Source of the DNA: Vibrio nereis NBRC 15637
GTDB taxonomy: Bacteria > Pseudomonadota > Gammaproteobacteria > Enterobacterales > Vibrionaceae
Assembly: GCF_001591105.1 (NCBI RefSeq)
Contig: NZ_BCUD01000006.1
Location: 186,001 to 250,000 of the forward strand
Length of the DNA: 64,000 nucleotides
Reading direction: 5' to 3'
A model generated the notes under the pieces. That model saw nothing but the letters and a program-made list of their open reading frames with translations. It was not told the DNA's origin and did no database searches. Position 1 is the first letter of the stretch, and each line of letters begins with the position of its first letter. Shown one piece after another: positions 27,534-37,590 of this stretch. The position numbers and the translations under genes were made by a program.

Positions 27534-28031
27534 GTGGATATAGAAACGCATTATCAGATCAATAAGGTGGTTGCTCGTTGCATCCAACAGGCGCAAACCG
27601 CATTTCAGCGCACATTTCCTTCCCCTTCCGTGCATTTCAAACTCAGAGGCAAAGTCGCGGGTAAAGCCTACCTGAACCTAAATGAGATCCGCTTAAATCC
27701 AGTGCTATTCAAAGAAAACCGGCAGGCTTTCCTAGCTGAAGTGATCCCCCATGAGATCGCACATTTAATTACACACCAAGTGTATGGTCGTGTCCGACCA
27801 CACGGCAAAGAGTGGCAAGGCGTGATGGAGTCGGTATTTGCCGTCCCAGCCAAAACGACTCACAGTTTCTCTGTGAAATCAGTGCAAGGGAAAACCTTTG
27901 AATACCAATGTGCTTGTACTACCTACCCGCTTTCGATTCGTCGCCATAACAAAGTAATGCGTCATCAAGCTTCTTACCGCTGCCAGCAATGCGATCACAC
28001 CCTGATGTTTACTGGCAAGCAGCTCTCATAG
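27534..28031 (+). CDS. sprT: SprT-family zinc metalloprotease
   Basis: SprT domain protein, related to the SPRTN family; the exact role in bacteria is poorly known. GTG at 27534 is chosen because a GGGAG site lies just upstream and the protein is then 165 aa, equal to E. coli SprT. Zincin motif [17 protein letters not shown] (HExxH), then HGKEWQGVM, and a C-terminal zinc ribbon with CACTTYPLS and [10 protein letters not shown] (CxC...CxxC). Confidence 0.88.
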   Translation: MDIETHYQINKVVARCIQQAQTAFQRTFPSPSVHFKLRGKVAGKAYLNLNEIRLNPVLFKENRQAFLAEVIPHEIAHLITHQVYGRVRPHGKEWQGVMESVFAVPAKTTHSFSVKSVQGKTFEYQCACTTYPLSIRRHNKVMRHQASYRCQQCDHTLMFTGKQLS

Positions 28032-28108
28032 TTGATTTAAAACTCTTTAATTGATCATTATTCTGCGTGTTAGACTTAATTATCTAATACTTTTCTAATA
28101 CGCGATTT

Positions 28109-28810
28109 ATGAAGTTATTCTCCGTTATTGCTGTCGCTGTCACGCTGTTTTCCAGCTCAGCGTTTGCAGCCCCTCCCAGCTCGTTTTCAAAAGCGAAAAA
28201 AGAAGCAGTAAAAATCTACGCTGACCACCCAACCAGCTTTTACTGCGGCTGTGATATTCAATGGAAAGGGCGTAAAGGTGTGCCCGATTTACAATCGTGC
28301 GGCTATCAAGTTCGCAAACAACAAAAACGCGCCTCGCGGATTGAATGGGAGCATGTTGTTCCTGCTTGGCAATTCGGTCATCAACGCCAATGTTGGCAAA
28401 ACGGTGGACGTAGAAACTGTAAGAAAAAAGATAAAACGTTCCGCATGATGGAAGCCGATCTACACAACTTGACCCCCGCCATTGGTGAGGTAAACGGCGA
28501 TCGTTCTAACTACAACTTCAGCCAATGGAACGGTATTGATGGGGCGACCTATGGACGCTGCGAAGTACAGGTTAACTTTAAACAACGTAAGGTCATGCCA
28601 CCTGATCGCGCCAAAGGTTCCATCGCTCGTACTTACCTCTACATGAGTAAAGAGTACGGTTTTAAGCTGTCAAAACAGCAAACCAATTTGATGACCGCAT
28701 GGAATAAACTTTACCCCGTCGACACGTGGGAATGTGAACGAGAAGCGCGAATTTTCAAAGTTCAGGGAAACCACAACCCATACGTCTTTGAAGCCTGCAG
28801 AGCGCACTAA
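28109..28810 (+). CDS. endA: Periplasmic/extracellular endonuclease I (EndA/Vvn/Dns family)
   Basis: Non-specific nuclease that degrades external DNA. 233 aa with signal peptide [20 protein letters not shown]. The beta-beta-alpha-metal catalytic core is seen in [11 protein letters not shown] (catalytic His) and [19 protein letters not shown] (metal-binding Asn/Glu). Eight Cys in the mature part fit the four disulphides known for the V. vulnificus nuclease Vvn. In Vibrio this enzyme limits natural transformation. Order endA-rsmE-gshB-yqgE-ruvX is conserved, though a terminator separates endA from rsmE. Confidence 0.93.
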   Translation: MKLFSVIAVAVTLFSSSAFAAPPSSFSKAKKEAVKIYADHPTSFYCGCDIQWKGRKGVPDLQSCGYQVRKQQKRASRIEWEHVVPAWQFGHQRQCWQNGGRRNCKKKDKTFRMMEADLHNLTPAIGEVNGDRSNYNFSQWNGIDGATYGRCEVQVNFKQRKVMPPDRAKGSIARTYLYMSKEYGFKLSKQQTNLMTAWNKLYPVDTWECEREARIFKVQGNHNPYVFEACRAH

Positions 28811-28817
28811 TCAACAC

Positions 28818-28848
28818 GGCGTTTCTTAGCCACAAAGAAACGCCTTTT
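28818..28848 (+). terminator. Terminator of endA
   Basis: GGCGTTTCTT pairs with AAGAAACGCC across 7 nt, followed by TTTT; 7 bp after the endA stop. Confidence 0.8.
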
Positions 28849-28915
28849 CCCCTTGTTTTTTCGTGACAAAGCATCCATGTTAGGGATTAACTTTAACTCT
28901 CTTGCTGGAAATCTC

Positions 28916-29647
28916 ATGCGAATCCCACGAATTTATCATCCAGAAACCATCCACCAGCTCGGTGAAGTGTCACTGAGCGAAGACGCTGCCGGCCATATTG
29001 GGCGCGTTTTGCGTATGAAAGAAGGCCAAGAAGTCCTTCTGTTTGATGGTAGTGGGGCGGAGTTTCCGGCAGTCATTTCCAATGTGTCGAAAAAGTCAGT
29101 CGAGGTGGAGCTAAAAGAGCGTATAGAGCGCAGCTCTGAATCTCCTCTAGATTTGCACCTTGGACAGGTAATTTCTCGTGGCGATAAGATGGAATTCACC
29201 ATCCAGAAGTCTGTAGAATTAGGCGTTAACACCATTACGCCACTGATCTCTGAACGATGTGGTGTCAAACTTGACCAAAAACGTTTTGAGAAAAAACTCG
29301 CCCAGTGGCAGAAGATTGCTATTAGTGCATGCGAGCAGTGCGGACGTAATACTGTACCGGAAATTCGTCCTATCATGCATTTAGACGAATGGTGCGCTGA
29401 AGAATACGATGGCCTCAAGCTCAACTTGCACCCACGCGCAAAATACTCCATCAATACGCTTCCGACACCGGTAGAAAAAGTCCGCCTACTGATTGGCCCT
29501 GAAGGTGGCTTGTCCGCAGAAGAAATCGACAAAACCCGAGAGTATCAATTTGAAGAGACGCTACTTGGTCCACGCGTTTTGCGTACTGAAACCGCGGCTC
29601 TAACCGCTATTACTGCCCTTCAAGTTCGTTTCGGCGATCTTGGTTAA
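28916..29647 (+). CDS. rsmE: 16S rRNA m3U1498 methyltransferase
   Basis: SPOUT-class methyltransferase. ATG at 28916 is preferred: the protein then starts [12 protein letters not shown] as in E. coli and is 243 aa, the same length. The frame is open to 28853 but the extra 21 residues are not conserved-looking. Motifs: [17 protein letters not shown], the SPOUT knot [13 protein letters not shown] and [15 protein letters not shown]. The next gene starts 13 bp downstream. Confidence 0.93.
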   Translation: MRIPRIYHPETIHQLGEVSLSEDAAGHIGRVLRMKEGQEVLLFDGSGAEFPAVISNVSKKSVEVELKERIERSSESPLDLHLGQVISRGDKMEFTIQKSVELGVNTITPLISERCGVKLDQKRFEKKLAQWQKIAISACEQCGRNTVPEIRPIMHLDEWCAEEYDGLKLNLHPRAKYSINTLPTPVEKVRLLIGPEGGLSAEEIDKTREYQFEETLLGPRVLRTETAALTAITALQVRFGDLG

Positions 29648-29660
29648 ACGGAGAACAACA

Positions 29661-30611
29661 ATGATCAAATTAGGTATTGTGATGGACCCTATCTCGTCCA
29701 TTAACATCAAAAAAGACTCTAGCTTTGCCATGATGCTTGAAGCGCAGCGCCGCGGCTACGAAATCCACTACATGGAAATGAACGATCTGCACCTAGACCA
29801 AGGTGTGCCCGTCGCCGACACCAAAGTGATAGAGCTAAAAGAAGATCCCAATGGCTGGTACGAATTTAAATCAGAACAAACGATCGTTCTTTCTGAGTTA
29901 GATGCCGTACTGATGCGTAAAGATCCTCCATTTGATACCGAGTTCATCTACGCAACCTATATTCTTGAACGAGCGGAAGAAAAAGGCACATTGATCGTCA
30001 ACAAGCCGCAAAGTCTGCGCGACTGTAACGAAAAACTGTTTACCGCTTGGTTCCCAGAGCTGACGCCAACGACTGTGGTCACGCGCAAAGCAGAGAAGAT
30101 CAAAGCGTTCCGCGAAGAACACGGTGATGTGATCTTAAAACCGCTTGACGGTATGGGCGGTGCATCGATCTTCCGTGTAAAAGAGAACGATCCAAACGTA
30201 TCGGTGATCATCGAAACGCTGACTAACCACGGGCAGAACTACGCCATGGCGCAGACTTTCGTGCCAGACATCAGCAACGGAGACAAACGCATCCTAGTGG
30301 TGGATGGCGAAGCAATGCCTTACTGCTTGGCGCGTATTCCTGCTAAAGGCGAAACGCGTGGCAACCTAGCAGCCGGTGGCACTGGTGAAGCACGTCCACT
30401 TAGTGAGACAGATAAACAGATCGCAGCGGCTGTAGCGCCTACACTTAAAGAAAAAGGTCTGATATTCGTTGGCCTAGACGTTATTGGCGATAAGCTGACC
30501 GAGATTAACGTAACAAGTCCAACTTGTATTCGTGAAATCGAAGCAGCATTTGGTATCTCGATTACCGGCAAGCTGATGGATGCGATTGAACGTCGTATCA
30601 ATAAACAGTAA
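29661..30611 (+). CDS. gshB: Glutathione synthetase
   Basis: Joins gamma-glutamylcysteine and glycine using ATP. ATG at 29661 follows GGAGA and gives MIKLGIVMDPISSINIKKD as in E. coli; 316 aa. ATP-grasp features: GDVILKPLDGMGGASIFRV, LVVDGEAMPYCLARIPA and INVTSPTCIREIE. Probably one operon with rsmE, yqgE and ruvX. Confidence 0.96.
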   Translation: MIKLGIVMDPISSINIKKDSSFAMMLEAQRRGYEIHYMEMNDLHLDQGVPVADTKVIELKEDPNGWYEFKSEQTIVLSELDAVLMRKDPPFDTEFIYATYILERAEEKGTLIVNKPQSLRDCNEKLFTAWFPELTPTTVVTRKAEKIKAFREEHGDVILKPLDGMGGASIFRVKENDPNVSVIIETLTNHGQNYAMAQTFVPDISNGDKRILVVDGEAMPYCLARIPAKGETRGNLAAGGTGEARPLSETDKQIAAAVAPTLKEKGLIFVGLDVIGDKLTEINVTSPTCIREIEAAFGISITGKLMDAIERRINKQ

Positions 30612-30668
30612 GCATTGCCTTATGAGTTTGGGGCGGGATTGTCTGCCCCGTGATAAGTTGGAGTGTTT

Positions 30669-31232
30669 ATGAATTTAACCAACCATTTTTTAGTGGCGAT
30701 GCCGGGGATGAAAGATCCCTATTTTCAACGCAGCGTAATCTATGTGTGTGAACACAATGAAGATGGTGCGATGGGCCTGATGATTAATGCTCCGATTGAT
30801 ATCACCGTTGGAAAAATGCTGAAACAAGTGGATGTACAGCCTGTTCACCCACAATTGCATACCGAGAGCTTAGAAAGACCAGTTCTCAACGGTGGTCCGG
30901 TTTCGAATGATCGTGGCTTTATCCTTCACCACCCCAAAGATAAGTACGAATCCAGTATTCAGATGACCGACAATATCTCGGTGACAACCTCTCGCGATAT
31001 TCTCAGTGTACTGGGCACAGAAGCTGAACCGAATAAGTACCTGGTTGCTTTAGGCTATTCAGGTTGGGAAGCCGGTCAATTAGAAATTGAGCTATCGGAA
31101 AATTCTTGGCTAACCATTGAGGCCGACCCTGACGTTATTTTCAACACACCTATCAATGAGCGCTGGCAGAAAGCCGTGCAAATGTTAGGAATTGATGCTT
31201 CTCAGCTATCCAGCGAAATTGGTCACGCGTAA
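30669..31232 (+). CDS. yqgE: UPF0301/DUF179 protein YqgE
   Basis: Conserved protein of unknown biochemical role. ATG at 30669 is placed after a GGAG site; the open frame begins two codons earlier with GTG. 187 aa. Family segments: [52 protein letters not shown] and [11 protein letters not shown]. Adjacent to ruvX, as in E. coli. Confidence 0.93.
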   Translation: MNLTNHFLVAMPGMKDPYFQRSVIYVCEHNEDGAMGLMINAPIDITVGKMLKQVDVQPVHPQLHTESLERPVLNGGPVSNDRGFILHHPKDKYESSIQMTDNISVTTSRDILSVLGTEAEPNKYLVALGYSGWEAGQLEIELSENSWLTIEADPDVIFNTPINERWQKAVQMLGIDASQLSSEIGHA

Positions 31233-31255
31233 TTATTTAAGAGACACATAAGACT

Positions 31256-31678
31256 ATGTCTAGAACTATCATGGCCTTTGATTTTGGCACTAAAAGTATC
31301 GGCAGTGCTATCGGCCAAGAGATCACGGGGACCGCATCCCCACTCAGAGCATTTAAAGCGAATGACGGTATTCCAAACTGGGATGATATCGAAAAGCTCA
31401 TTAAGGAGTGGCAACCACACTTATTGGTCGTCGGTCTGCCCACCGACCTGCGCGGTAAAGATTTGGAAACCATCACTCCCCGAGCAAAAAAGTTTGCCAA
31501 CCGTCTCCATGGCCGTTTTGGCCTGCCTGTTGAACTGCATGACGAAAGACTGTCTACCACAGCGGCGCGAGCAGAACTGTTTGAAATGGGGGGCTATAAA
31601 GCGCTGAGTAAAGGCAATGTCGATTGCCAATCGGCGGTGGTCATTCTTGAAAGTTGGTTTGAAGCTCAATGGGGCTAA
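31256..31678 (+). CDS. ruvX: Holliday junction resolvase-like protein RuvX/YqgF
   Basis: RNase H-fold nuclease needed for 16S rRNA 5' maturation in E. coli. 140 aa. Catalytic Asp in [14 protein letters not shown], then [13 protein letters not shown], the DERLSTTAA loop and the C-terminal D ([15 protein letters not shown]). Last gene of the rsmE-gshB-yqgE-ruvX run. Confidence 0.93.
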   Translation: MSRTIMAFDFGTKSIGSAIGQEITGTASPLRAFKANDGIPNWDDIEKLIKEWQPHLLVVGLPTDLRGKDLETITPRAKKFANRLHGRFGLPVELHDERLSTTAARAELFEMGGYKALSKGNVDCQSAVVILESWFEAQWG

Positions 31679-31702
31679 TCTAATTTCGCGCACGATCATA
31701 AA

Positions 31703-31728
31703 AAAGGCTTGGTTTTCACCAAGCCTTT
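31703..31728. terminator. Bidirectional terminator between ruvX and pilU
   Basis: AAAGGCTTGG-TTTTCA-CCAAGCCTTT with A/T-rich flanks; separates convergent genes. Confidence 0.85.
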
Positions 31729-31751
31729 GTTGTTCTTAAGCGACTGAACAA

Positions 31752-32858
31752 TTAACCCATGTCTATCTTCACATGTTCCAGTGAACCACCAGCCAAAGAG
31801 TCTCCGCGCTTAGTCTTCAGCATAATACGAAGATCATTGGCAGAATCTGCACTATGCAGCGCATCTTCTTCATTGATCTTTCCATCCACCACAAGCTGAT
31901 ACAGAGACTGATCGAAGGTTTGCATACCGAACTCTGTGGACTTCGCCATGGTTGATTTCAGTTCATGCAGATCACCTCGGCGGATCAAATCCGATACGCG
32001 TGGGCTGTTTAGCAAGATCTCAAATACACCATGGCGCCCTCGCCCATTCTTGTCTCGAATGAGCTGCTGGCCAACCACACCCCGCAAGTTCATCGAAAGA
32101 TCAAACAAGAACTGCTGCTTTTGCTCTTTTGGCACAAGGTGCAAGATACGTTCAAGCGCTTGGTTGGCATTGTTGGCATGTAATGTCGCCATACACAAAT
32201 GCCCTGTTTCAGCAAAGGTCATCGCGTACTCCATGGTTTCTCGGGTACGGATCTCACCAATCAAAATCATATCTGGCGCTTGGCGAAGTGAGTTTTTCAG
32301 CGCCACTTCATAGCTTTCTGTATCTAACCCCACTTCACGTTGAGTCACAATACAGCGTTTGTGTTCATGCACAAATTCAATCGGATCTTCAATTGTTAAG
32401 ATATGGCCAGTCCGGTTCGAGTTGCGAAAGCCAGTCATGGCTGCCATGGTAGTCGACTTACCGGACCCTGTAGCCCCTACCACCAGCACCAAACCGCGCT
32501 TAGCAATGGACAAGTTCTGCAACACATCCGGCAGCCGAAGATCGTCAAACGTCGGGATGGTCGTTTCAATACGACGAACGACCGCTCCCGGCAGTTCGCG
32601 CTGATAAAACGCTGAAATACGATAACGGCCAAAATCGCGTACTATGGCAAAGTTTGCTTCCTTACTCTGCATAAACTCATTGTGACGCTCTTGATCCATC
32701 ATTGTGCCCAGAAGGCTATCCACATCAGACAAGCTTAGCTTTTCACCATGAGCACGAAGCTCACCATCTACGCGATACAAAACGGGAGCACCAACGGTAA
32801 TATACAGATCCGATGCTTTTTGATTATTCATTCCCTGCAGGAACGTATTGATATCCAT
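31752..32858 (-). CDS. pilU: Type IV pilus retraction ATPase PilU
   Basis: Accessory retraction motor that works with PilT. 368 aa. Walker A GATGSGKST (about 128-136), Asp box LTIEDPIEF, Walker B APDMILIGEIR, His box TGHLCMATLHANN. Longer than PilT with a C-terminal tail (GDSLAGGSLEHVKIDMG). It follows pilT by 11 bp in one operon. PilT/PilU drive DNA-uptake pilus retraction in Vibrio. Confidence 0.95.
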   Translation of the reverse strand: MDINTFLQGMNNQKASDLYITVGAPVLYRVDGELRAHGEKLSLSDVDSLLGTMMDQERHNEFMQSKEANFAIVRDFGRYRISAFYQRELPGAVVRRIETTIPTFDDLRLPDVLQNLSIAKRGLVLVVGATGSGKSTTMAAMTGFRNSNRTGHILTIEDPIEFVHEHKRCIVTQREVGLDTESYEVALKNSLRQAPDMILIGEIRTRETMEYAMTFAETGHLCMATLHANNANQALERILHLVPKEQKQQFLFDLSMNLRGVVGQQLIRDKNGRGRHGVFEILLNSPRVSDLIRRGDLHELKSTMAKSTEFGMQTFDQSLYQLVVDGKINEEDALHSADSANDLRIMLKTKRGDSLAGGSLEHVKIDMG

Positions 32859-32869
32859 AGTTACCTCTA

Positions 32870-33910
32870 TCAGAACACGCTGTGTGATTCAGTGCCGATT
32901 TTTTTGGCGACTTCATCAGGCTCGACCATCCCTTTGGCAATCAACTGAGACCCGTTCTGCTCCATGGTTTGCATACCATAGGCCGCACCCGTTTGAATGA
33001 TTGAATACATCTGAGCCACTTTATCTTCACGGATCAGGTTTCGAATGGCTGGTGTCGCCATCATAATTTCATGGCAAGCGGTACGACCACCTCCAACACG
33101 CTTAAGCAGTTTTTGTGCGATCACCGCTCGCAACGATTCAGACAACATGGAGCGAACCATTTCTTTATCCGTTCCCGGGAATACATCAATAATACGGTCG
33201 ACTGTTTTCGCTGCGCTACTGGTATGCAACGTACCAAACACTAAGTGACCCGTTTCGGCTGCTGTCAAAGCCAAGCTGATCGTTTCTTGATCTCTCAGCT
33301 CACCGACTAAAATCACATCCGGGTCTTCACGCAAAGCACTACGTAACGCATTGCTAAAGCTGTGTGTATCACGGTGCACTTCTCGTTGGTTGATCAGGCA
33401 TTTGTTGTTGGTGTGCACAAATTCGATCGGATCTTCGATGGTCAGAATATGCTTGTTGTGATGGCGATTGACATGATCCACCATCGCCGCCAATGTGGTC
33501 GATTTACCCGACCCCGTCGGCCCGGTCACTAATACCAAGCCCTTCTCCATATCGGCGATCTTCTCGAAGATCTCTGGCGCTTCTATTTGCGCCAATGTCG
33601 GGATCTCTTGCGGGATAGTACGAAATACCGCGGCACAGCCTCGTGCCTGGTTAAACGCGTTGACACGAAAACGCCCTACGTTAGGTAGCTCAAAAGAAAA
33701 GTCGACTTCTAAGCGTTCTTCAAACTCACTGCGCTGTGCATCGTTCATGATCTCAAAAACCAAACGATGTACATCAGAATGGCTAAAAGCTGATACGCCA
33801 AGCTTCCTTACTTCACCATCTATACGTACCATTGGGGAAACACCCGCAGAAAGATGTAGATCTGATGCATTATGCTTTACACTAAAATCCAGTAACTCAG
33901 CGATATCCAT
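32870..33910 (-). CDS. pilT: Type IV pilus retraction ATPase PilT
   Basis: Hexameric ATPase that depolymerises type IV pili. 346 aa. Walker A GPTGSGKST (about 130-138), Asp box LTIEDPIEF, Walker B DPDVILVGELRD, His box TGHLVFGTLHT, and the AIRNLIRE motif typical of PilT and required for retraction. Divergent from yggS with only 25 bp between start codons. Confidence 0.96.
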   Translation of the reverse strand: MDIAELLDFSVKHNASDLHLSAGVSPMVRIDGEVRKLGVSAFSHSDVHRLVFEIMNDAQRSEFEERLEVDFSFELPNVGRFRVNAFNQARGCAAVFRTIPQEIPTLAQIEAPEIFEKIADMEKGLVLVTGPTGSGKSTTLAAMVDHVNRHHNKHILTIEDPIEFVHTNNKCLINQREVHRDTHSFSNALRSALREDPDVILVGELRDQETISLALTAAETGHLVFGTLHTSSAAKTVDRIIDVFPGTDKEMVRSMLSESLRAVIAQKLLKRVGGGRTACHEIMMATPAIRNLIREDKVAQMYSIIQTGAAYGMQTMEQNGSQLIAKGMVEPDEVAKKIGTESHSVF

Positions 33911-33935
33911 TTATTTTCCTTAAGTAAAATCTGCT

Positions 33936-34652
33936 ATGAACAGTATTCAACAAAATATTGAACAGATCACCTCACAGATTACAGCGATACAGCAAAAATG
34001 CGGACGGTCTCGTGACTCAGTGCAACTTTTGGCTGTAAGTAAGACAAAACCTGTAGAAGCTATTCTAGAAGCGGCAAATGCAGGCCAAATTGCTTTTGGT
34101 GAGAACTATGTTCAAGAAGGGGCCAACAAAGTCGCTTACTTTACCGAGCACCATCCAAACTTACCACTAGAGTGGCATTTCATTGGCCCAATTCAGTCCA
34201 ACAAGTCACGCCATGTGGCAGAAAACTTCAGTTGGGTGCACACGGTAGACCGTGCAAAAATAGCAAAACGACTCAATGAACAGCGCCCTGAAGGGATGCT
34301 ACCGATCCAGGTACTGATTCAGGTTAACACCAGTGGTGAGAACTCAAAATCCGGTGCCAACGATGAAGAAGTCTTTGAGCTGGCGGCGTTGATTTCTTCA
34401 TTACCGAACCTCACCTTAAGAGGATTAATGTCTATCCCAGCCAACGTGTCAGACTATCAATCTCAATTGGATGCGTTTACACAACTGGCTCAACTTAAAG
34501 CTAAGCTTGCAGACCGCTACCCAGAGCTCAACCTCGATACACTATCAATGGGTATGTCAGGCGATATGGAAGCCGCGATTGAAGCGGGAAGCACCATGGT
34601 TCGAATTGGTACGGCCATTTTTGGTGCGAGAGATTACAGCAATAAAAACTAA
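33936..34652 (+). CDS. yggS: PLP homeostasis protein YggS (PLPBP/COG0325)
   Basis: Pyridoxal-phosphate-binding protein that buffers PLP; no catalytic activity is established. 238 aa. PLP Lys in LLAVSKTKP; FGENYVQEG, WHFIGPIQSNK, LIQVNTSGE, and C-terminal SMGMSGDMEAAIEAGSTMVRIGTAIFG, all family hallmarks. First gene of yggS-proC-yggT-yggU, conserved in gammaproteobacteria. Confidence 0.95.
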   Translation: MNSIQQNIEQITSQITAIQQKCGRSRDSVQLLAVSKTKPVEAILEAANAGQIAFGENYVQEGANKVAYFTEHHPNLPLEWHFIGPIQSNKSRHVAENFSWVHTVDRAKIAKRLNEQRPEGMLPIQVLIQVNTSGENSKSGANDEEVFELAALISSLPNLTLRGLMSIPANVSDYQSQLDAFTQLAQLKAKLADRYPELNLDTLSMGMSGDMEAAIEAGSTMVRIGTAIFGARDYSNKN

Positions 34653-34671
34653 TCAATAGGAAGAAAAAGTC

Positions 34672-35490
34672 ATGGAACAAAAGAAGGTTACGTTTATCGG
34701 CGCTGGCAATATGGCGCGCTCTATCATCGCTGGGCTGGTAGCAAGTGGCTATCCTGCCAACTTGATCACTGCCACGGACCCAAACGAAGATCAGCGTAGT
34801 TTTCTTGCAAAGACTTATGGTATCAACACGGAAGCGGACAACCTTGCCGCAGTGAAAGACGCCGATGCCATTGTACTTGCGGTAAAACCTCAGTTAATGG
34901 AAGTGGTTGCAAACGGCCTGAGCGGTACAGATTATTCAGATAAGTTGGTTATCTCTATCGCGGCTGGCATCAGTGCGCAGCGACTTAACGAAATGTTTGG
35001 CGCAACGCTTAACCTAGTGCGCGTAATGCCAAACACACCCGCACTGGTTGGGCGTGGCATGAGCGGCTTATATGCACCTGAGCATGTTTCTGAGCAAGAC
35101 AAAGCGTTTGCCGCGTCACTGCTTGAAGCCGTTGGCAAGGTGTGCTGGGTAGAGCAAGAATCTGGTATTAACAATGTGATTGCAGCAGCAGGCAGTGCGC
35201 CAGCTTATTTCTTCCTATTTATGGAAGCGATGCAAGCAGAAGCGATCGCGCAAGGCTTTGATAAAGATACCGCTCGTTTACTGGTTCAACAATCCGCCTT
35301 GGGCGCAGCAGAGATGGTAATTGCCAATGCTGATACCGAACTTTCTACATTACGTGAGCAAGTGACTTCAAAAGGTGGCACTACCGCTGAAGCCCTGCGT
35401 ACATTCAACGAGCATCAGCTCTCTGACATCGTGGCAAAAGCGATGCAGGCCGCGGTGACTCGAGCTGAAGAAATGGAAAAACTATTTTAA
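34672..35490 (+). CDS. proC: Pyrroline-5-carboxylate reductase
   Basis: Last step of proline synthesis. 272 aa. Rossmann motif FIGAGNMARSIIAGL, VMPNTPALVGRGMSGL, AAGSAPAYFFLFMEAM, and the C-terminal VTSKGGTTAEALRTF. It is 19 bp after yggS and 36 bp before yggT. Confidence 0.97.
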   Translation: MEQKKVTFIGAGNMARSIIAGLVASGYPANLITATDPNEDQRSFLAKTYGINTEADNLAAVKDADAIVLAVKPQLMEVVANGLSGTDYSDKLVISIAAGISAQRLNEMFGATLNLVRVMPNTPALVGRGMSGLYAPEHVSEQDKAFAASLLEAVGKVCWVEQESGINNVIAAAGSAPAYFFLFMEAMQAEAIAQGFDKDTARLLVQQSALGAAEMVIANADTELSTLREQVTSKGGTTAEALRTFNEHQLSDIVAKAMQAAVTRAEEMEKLF

Positions 35491-35526
35491 TATTGAGCAT
35501 AACGCTCACCGAACTAAGGGTAACCC

Positions 35527-36084
35527 ATGAATTCTATGAGTTTTCTGATTTCCACGGCCTTTGATCTTTATATCATGGTGGTGATCTTACGTATTTGGTT
35601 GCAAGCTGCACGAGCAGACTTCTACAACCCGTTTTCACAATTTATCGTGAAAGCAACGCAGCCGATCATTGGCCCTATGCGCCGTGTGATTCCATCGGTG
35701 GGCAACATCGACTTAGCAACAGTTTTGTTTGCGTACGTACTGTGCGTACTCAAGTTTGTCATCTTGATCATGATCGCCTCTAACGGAGCGGTCTCATTCA
35801 GCACAGACTTCCTGTTCCTAGGTGCGTTGTCACTGGTCAAAGCCGCTGGCGGATTACTTTTCTGGGTACTGTTAATTCGTGCCATCTTAAGCTGGGTTAG
35901 CCAAGGCCGCAGCCCAATTGAGTACGTATTCCACCAACTAACCGAACCTATGCTGGCTCCAATTCGCCGTGTTATCCCAGCGATGGGCGGATTTGATTTA
36001 AGCGTATTGGTTCTGTTTATCGCGCTGCAATTTGCCAACATTTTACTCGGAGACCTAATCGGTCCGATGTGGTTCCGACTATAA
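35527..36084 (+). CDS. yggT: YggT-family membrane protein
   Basis: 185 aa, two tandem YGGT repeats (about 1-85 and 98-185), each with paired helices and a conserved P-rich loop: [21 protein letters not shown] and [20 protein letters not shown], both quoted in part. Inner membrane; linked to osmotic tolerance in some studies, mechanism unknown. Its TAA stop shares a base with the yggU ATG. Confidence 0.93.
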   Translation: MNSMSFLISTAFDLYIMVVILRIWLQAARADFYNPFSQFIVKATQPIIGPMRRVIPSVGNIDLATVLFAYVLCVLKFVILIMIASNGAVSFSTDFLFLGALSLVKAAGGLLFWVLLIRAILSWVSQGRSPIEYVFHQLTEPMLAPIRRVIPAMGGFDLSVLVLFIALQFANILLGDLIGPMWFRL

Positions 36085-36374
36085 TGATAAAGGCAGTCTG
36101 GAAAGATGGAGAAGACCTTGTCCTGCGGCTCTATATTCAACCGAAAGCCAGTCGGGACAAGATTGTTGGTTTACACGGTGATGAACTCAAGATCGCGATC
36201 ACTGCGCCTCCTGTTGACGGAAAAGCCAACGCTCATCTGAGTAAGTACCTAGCCAAACAGTTTAAAGTGGCTAAGGGATTAATAAAGATAGAAAAAGGCG
36301 AGTTAGGCCGGCATAAGCAGGTCAGGGTTAACTCTCCTGTACAAATCCCGCAAGAAATTGAAGCCATCCTATGA
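36084..36374 (+). CDS. yggU: DUF167 family protein YggU
   Basis: 96 aa, same length as E. coli YggU. ATG at 36084 overlaps the yggT stop (TAATG); the longer frame from 36069 would lie inside yggT. Marks: [44 protein letters not shown]. Function unknown. Confidence 0.92.
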   Translation: MIKAVWKDGEDLVLRLYIQPKASRDKIVGLHGDELKIAITAPPVDGKANAHLSKYLAKQFKVAKGLIKIEKGELGRHKQVRVNSPVQIPQEIEAIL

Positions 36375-36442
36375 TGGCTTTTTGTTTATCGATAGCTGCA
36401 AACTGACAAGGTTTGTAGCGCACTATCGCAAAAGGAAGCACT

Positions 36443-36874
36443 ATGAAAAAATGGATAGCACTGTTACTAGCAAGCACACTGGCCATGCCAAGCTGGGCAG
36501 AACAGTTCAAAAACATCAAAGACGTTGAGGTGCACTACTCTGCATTTAACTCGACCTTTTTGACCTCAGAGGTGGCCAGAACCTACAACCTGAAGCGCAA
36601 CGGTTACTCAGCGATTTTAAACATCAGTGTGCTGGATAATTCTCAAGCAGGTAAACCCGCCATCACTGCCGACGTGTCAGGTAGCAGTAGAAACTTGATA
36701 GGACAAACGCGAGAACTGAGCTTCCGCGAAGTCAAAGAAGGTAACGCTATTTATTACCTTGCCGAATTCCCTGTCTCTGAAGAAGAGAATCTCACCTTTG
36801 ATGTCAAAGTAAATGCTGGCATTAAAGGCAATGGCACATTACAGTTCACCCAGAAATTTTATGTCGAAGAGTAA
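36443..36874 (+). CDS. Exported DUF4426-family protein (143 aa)
   Basis: Signal peptide MKKWIALLLASTLAMPSWA, then a beta-rich domain with EVHYSAFNSTFLTSEVARTY and YYLAEFPVSEEENLTFDVKV. Recognised as DUF4426, a family found mainly in gammaproteobacteria next to rdgB. Function unknown. It has its own SD (AAAGGAAG), 68 bp after yggU. Confidence 0.85.
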   Translation: MKKWIALLLASTLAMPSWAEQFKNIKDVEVHYSAFNSTFLTSEVARTYNLKRNGYSAILNISVLDNSQAGKPAITADVSGSSRNLIGQTRELSFREVKEGNAIYYLAEFPVSEEENLTFDVKVNAGIKGNGTLQFTQKFYVEE

Positions 36875-36948
36875 TTGGGTTGTGATGATCCAAATGCTTT
36901 TAGACACCCGTAGGCCAAAAGCTTACGTTTAAGTTAGACGTTATCTAG

Positions 36949-36969
36949 AGGAGAATCGATTGTTCTCCT
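36949..36969 (+). terminator. Weak hairpin between the DUF4426 gene and rdgB
   Basis: AGGAGAA (36949-36955) pairs with TTCTCCT (36963-36969) and is followed by TTATCG. Short stem; may only attenuate. Confidence 0.4.
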
Positions 36970-36993
36970 TTATCGCAACAAAAAGAGAGCCCC

Positions 36994-37590
36994 ATGAAAA
37001 AAATTGTGCTAGCCACTGGCAACCAAGGTAAAGTGCGAGAAATGGCCGATCTGCTGTCTGATTTCGGTTTTGAAGTCTTGGCACAAAGTGAGTTCAATGT
37101 ATCCGACGTAGCAGAAACTGGCACGACTTTTATTGAAAACGCGATCATCAAAGCGCGCCATGCCGCGAAAGAAACGGGCTTACCCGCGATCGCGGATGAC
37201 TCTGGTCTAGAAGTCGATTTTCTTCAAGGTGCACCGGGCATCTACTCTGCTCGTTATGCAGGTGAAGATGCGACAGACCAGCAGAACTTAGAAAAACTGT
37301 TACACGCACTGCAAGGTGTACCTGAAGCTGAACGCACTGCACGATTCCACTGCGTATTAGTTCTGATGCGCCACGAAAACGACCCTACGCCGATTGTTTG
37401 CCACGGCAAATGGGAAGGCCGTATCTTGACACAGGCACACGGTGAAAACGGCTTTGGTTATGATCCTGTTTTCTACGTCCCTGAAGATGATTGTGCGTCT
37501 GCTGAATTGGAACCAATACGCAAGAAGCAACTCTCTCACCGCGGTAAAGCGCTCAAGCAGCTGTTTGCTACCCTTTCTGAGCAGCCATAA
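36994..37590 (+). CDS. rdgB: dITP/XTP pyrophosphatase RdgB
   Basis: House-cleaning nucleotidase that removes deaminated purine nucleotides. 198 aa. [40 protein letters not shown] (partly quoted), [13 protein letters not shown], and [11 protein letters not shown]. The stop overlaps the hemW start (TAATG), indicating translational coupling. Confidence 0.96.
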   Translation: MKKIVLATGNQGKVREMADLLSDFGFEVLAQSEFNVSDVAETGTTFIENAIIKARHAAKETGLPAIADDSGLEVDFLQGAPGIYSARYAGEDATDQQNLEKLLHALQGVPEAERTARFHCVLVLMRHENDPTPIVCHGKWEGRILTQAHGENGFGYDPVFYVPEDDCASAELEPIRKKQLSHRGKALKQLFATLSEQP

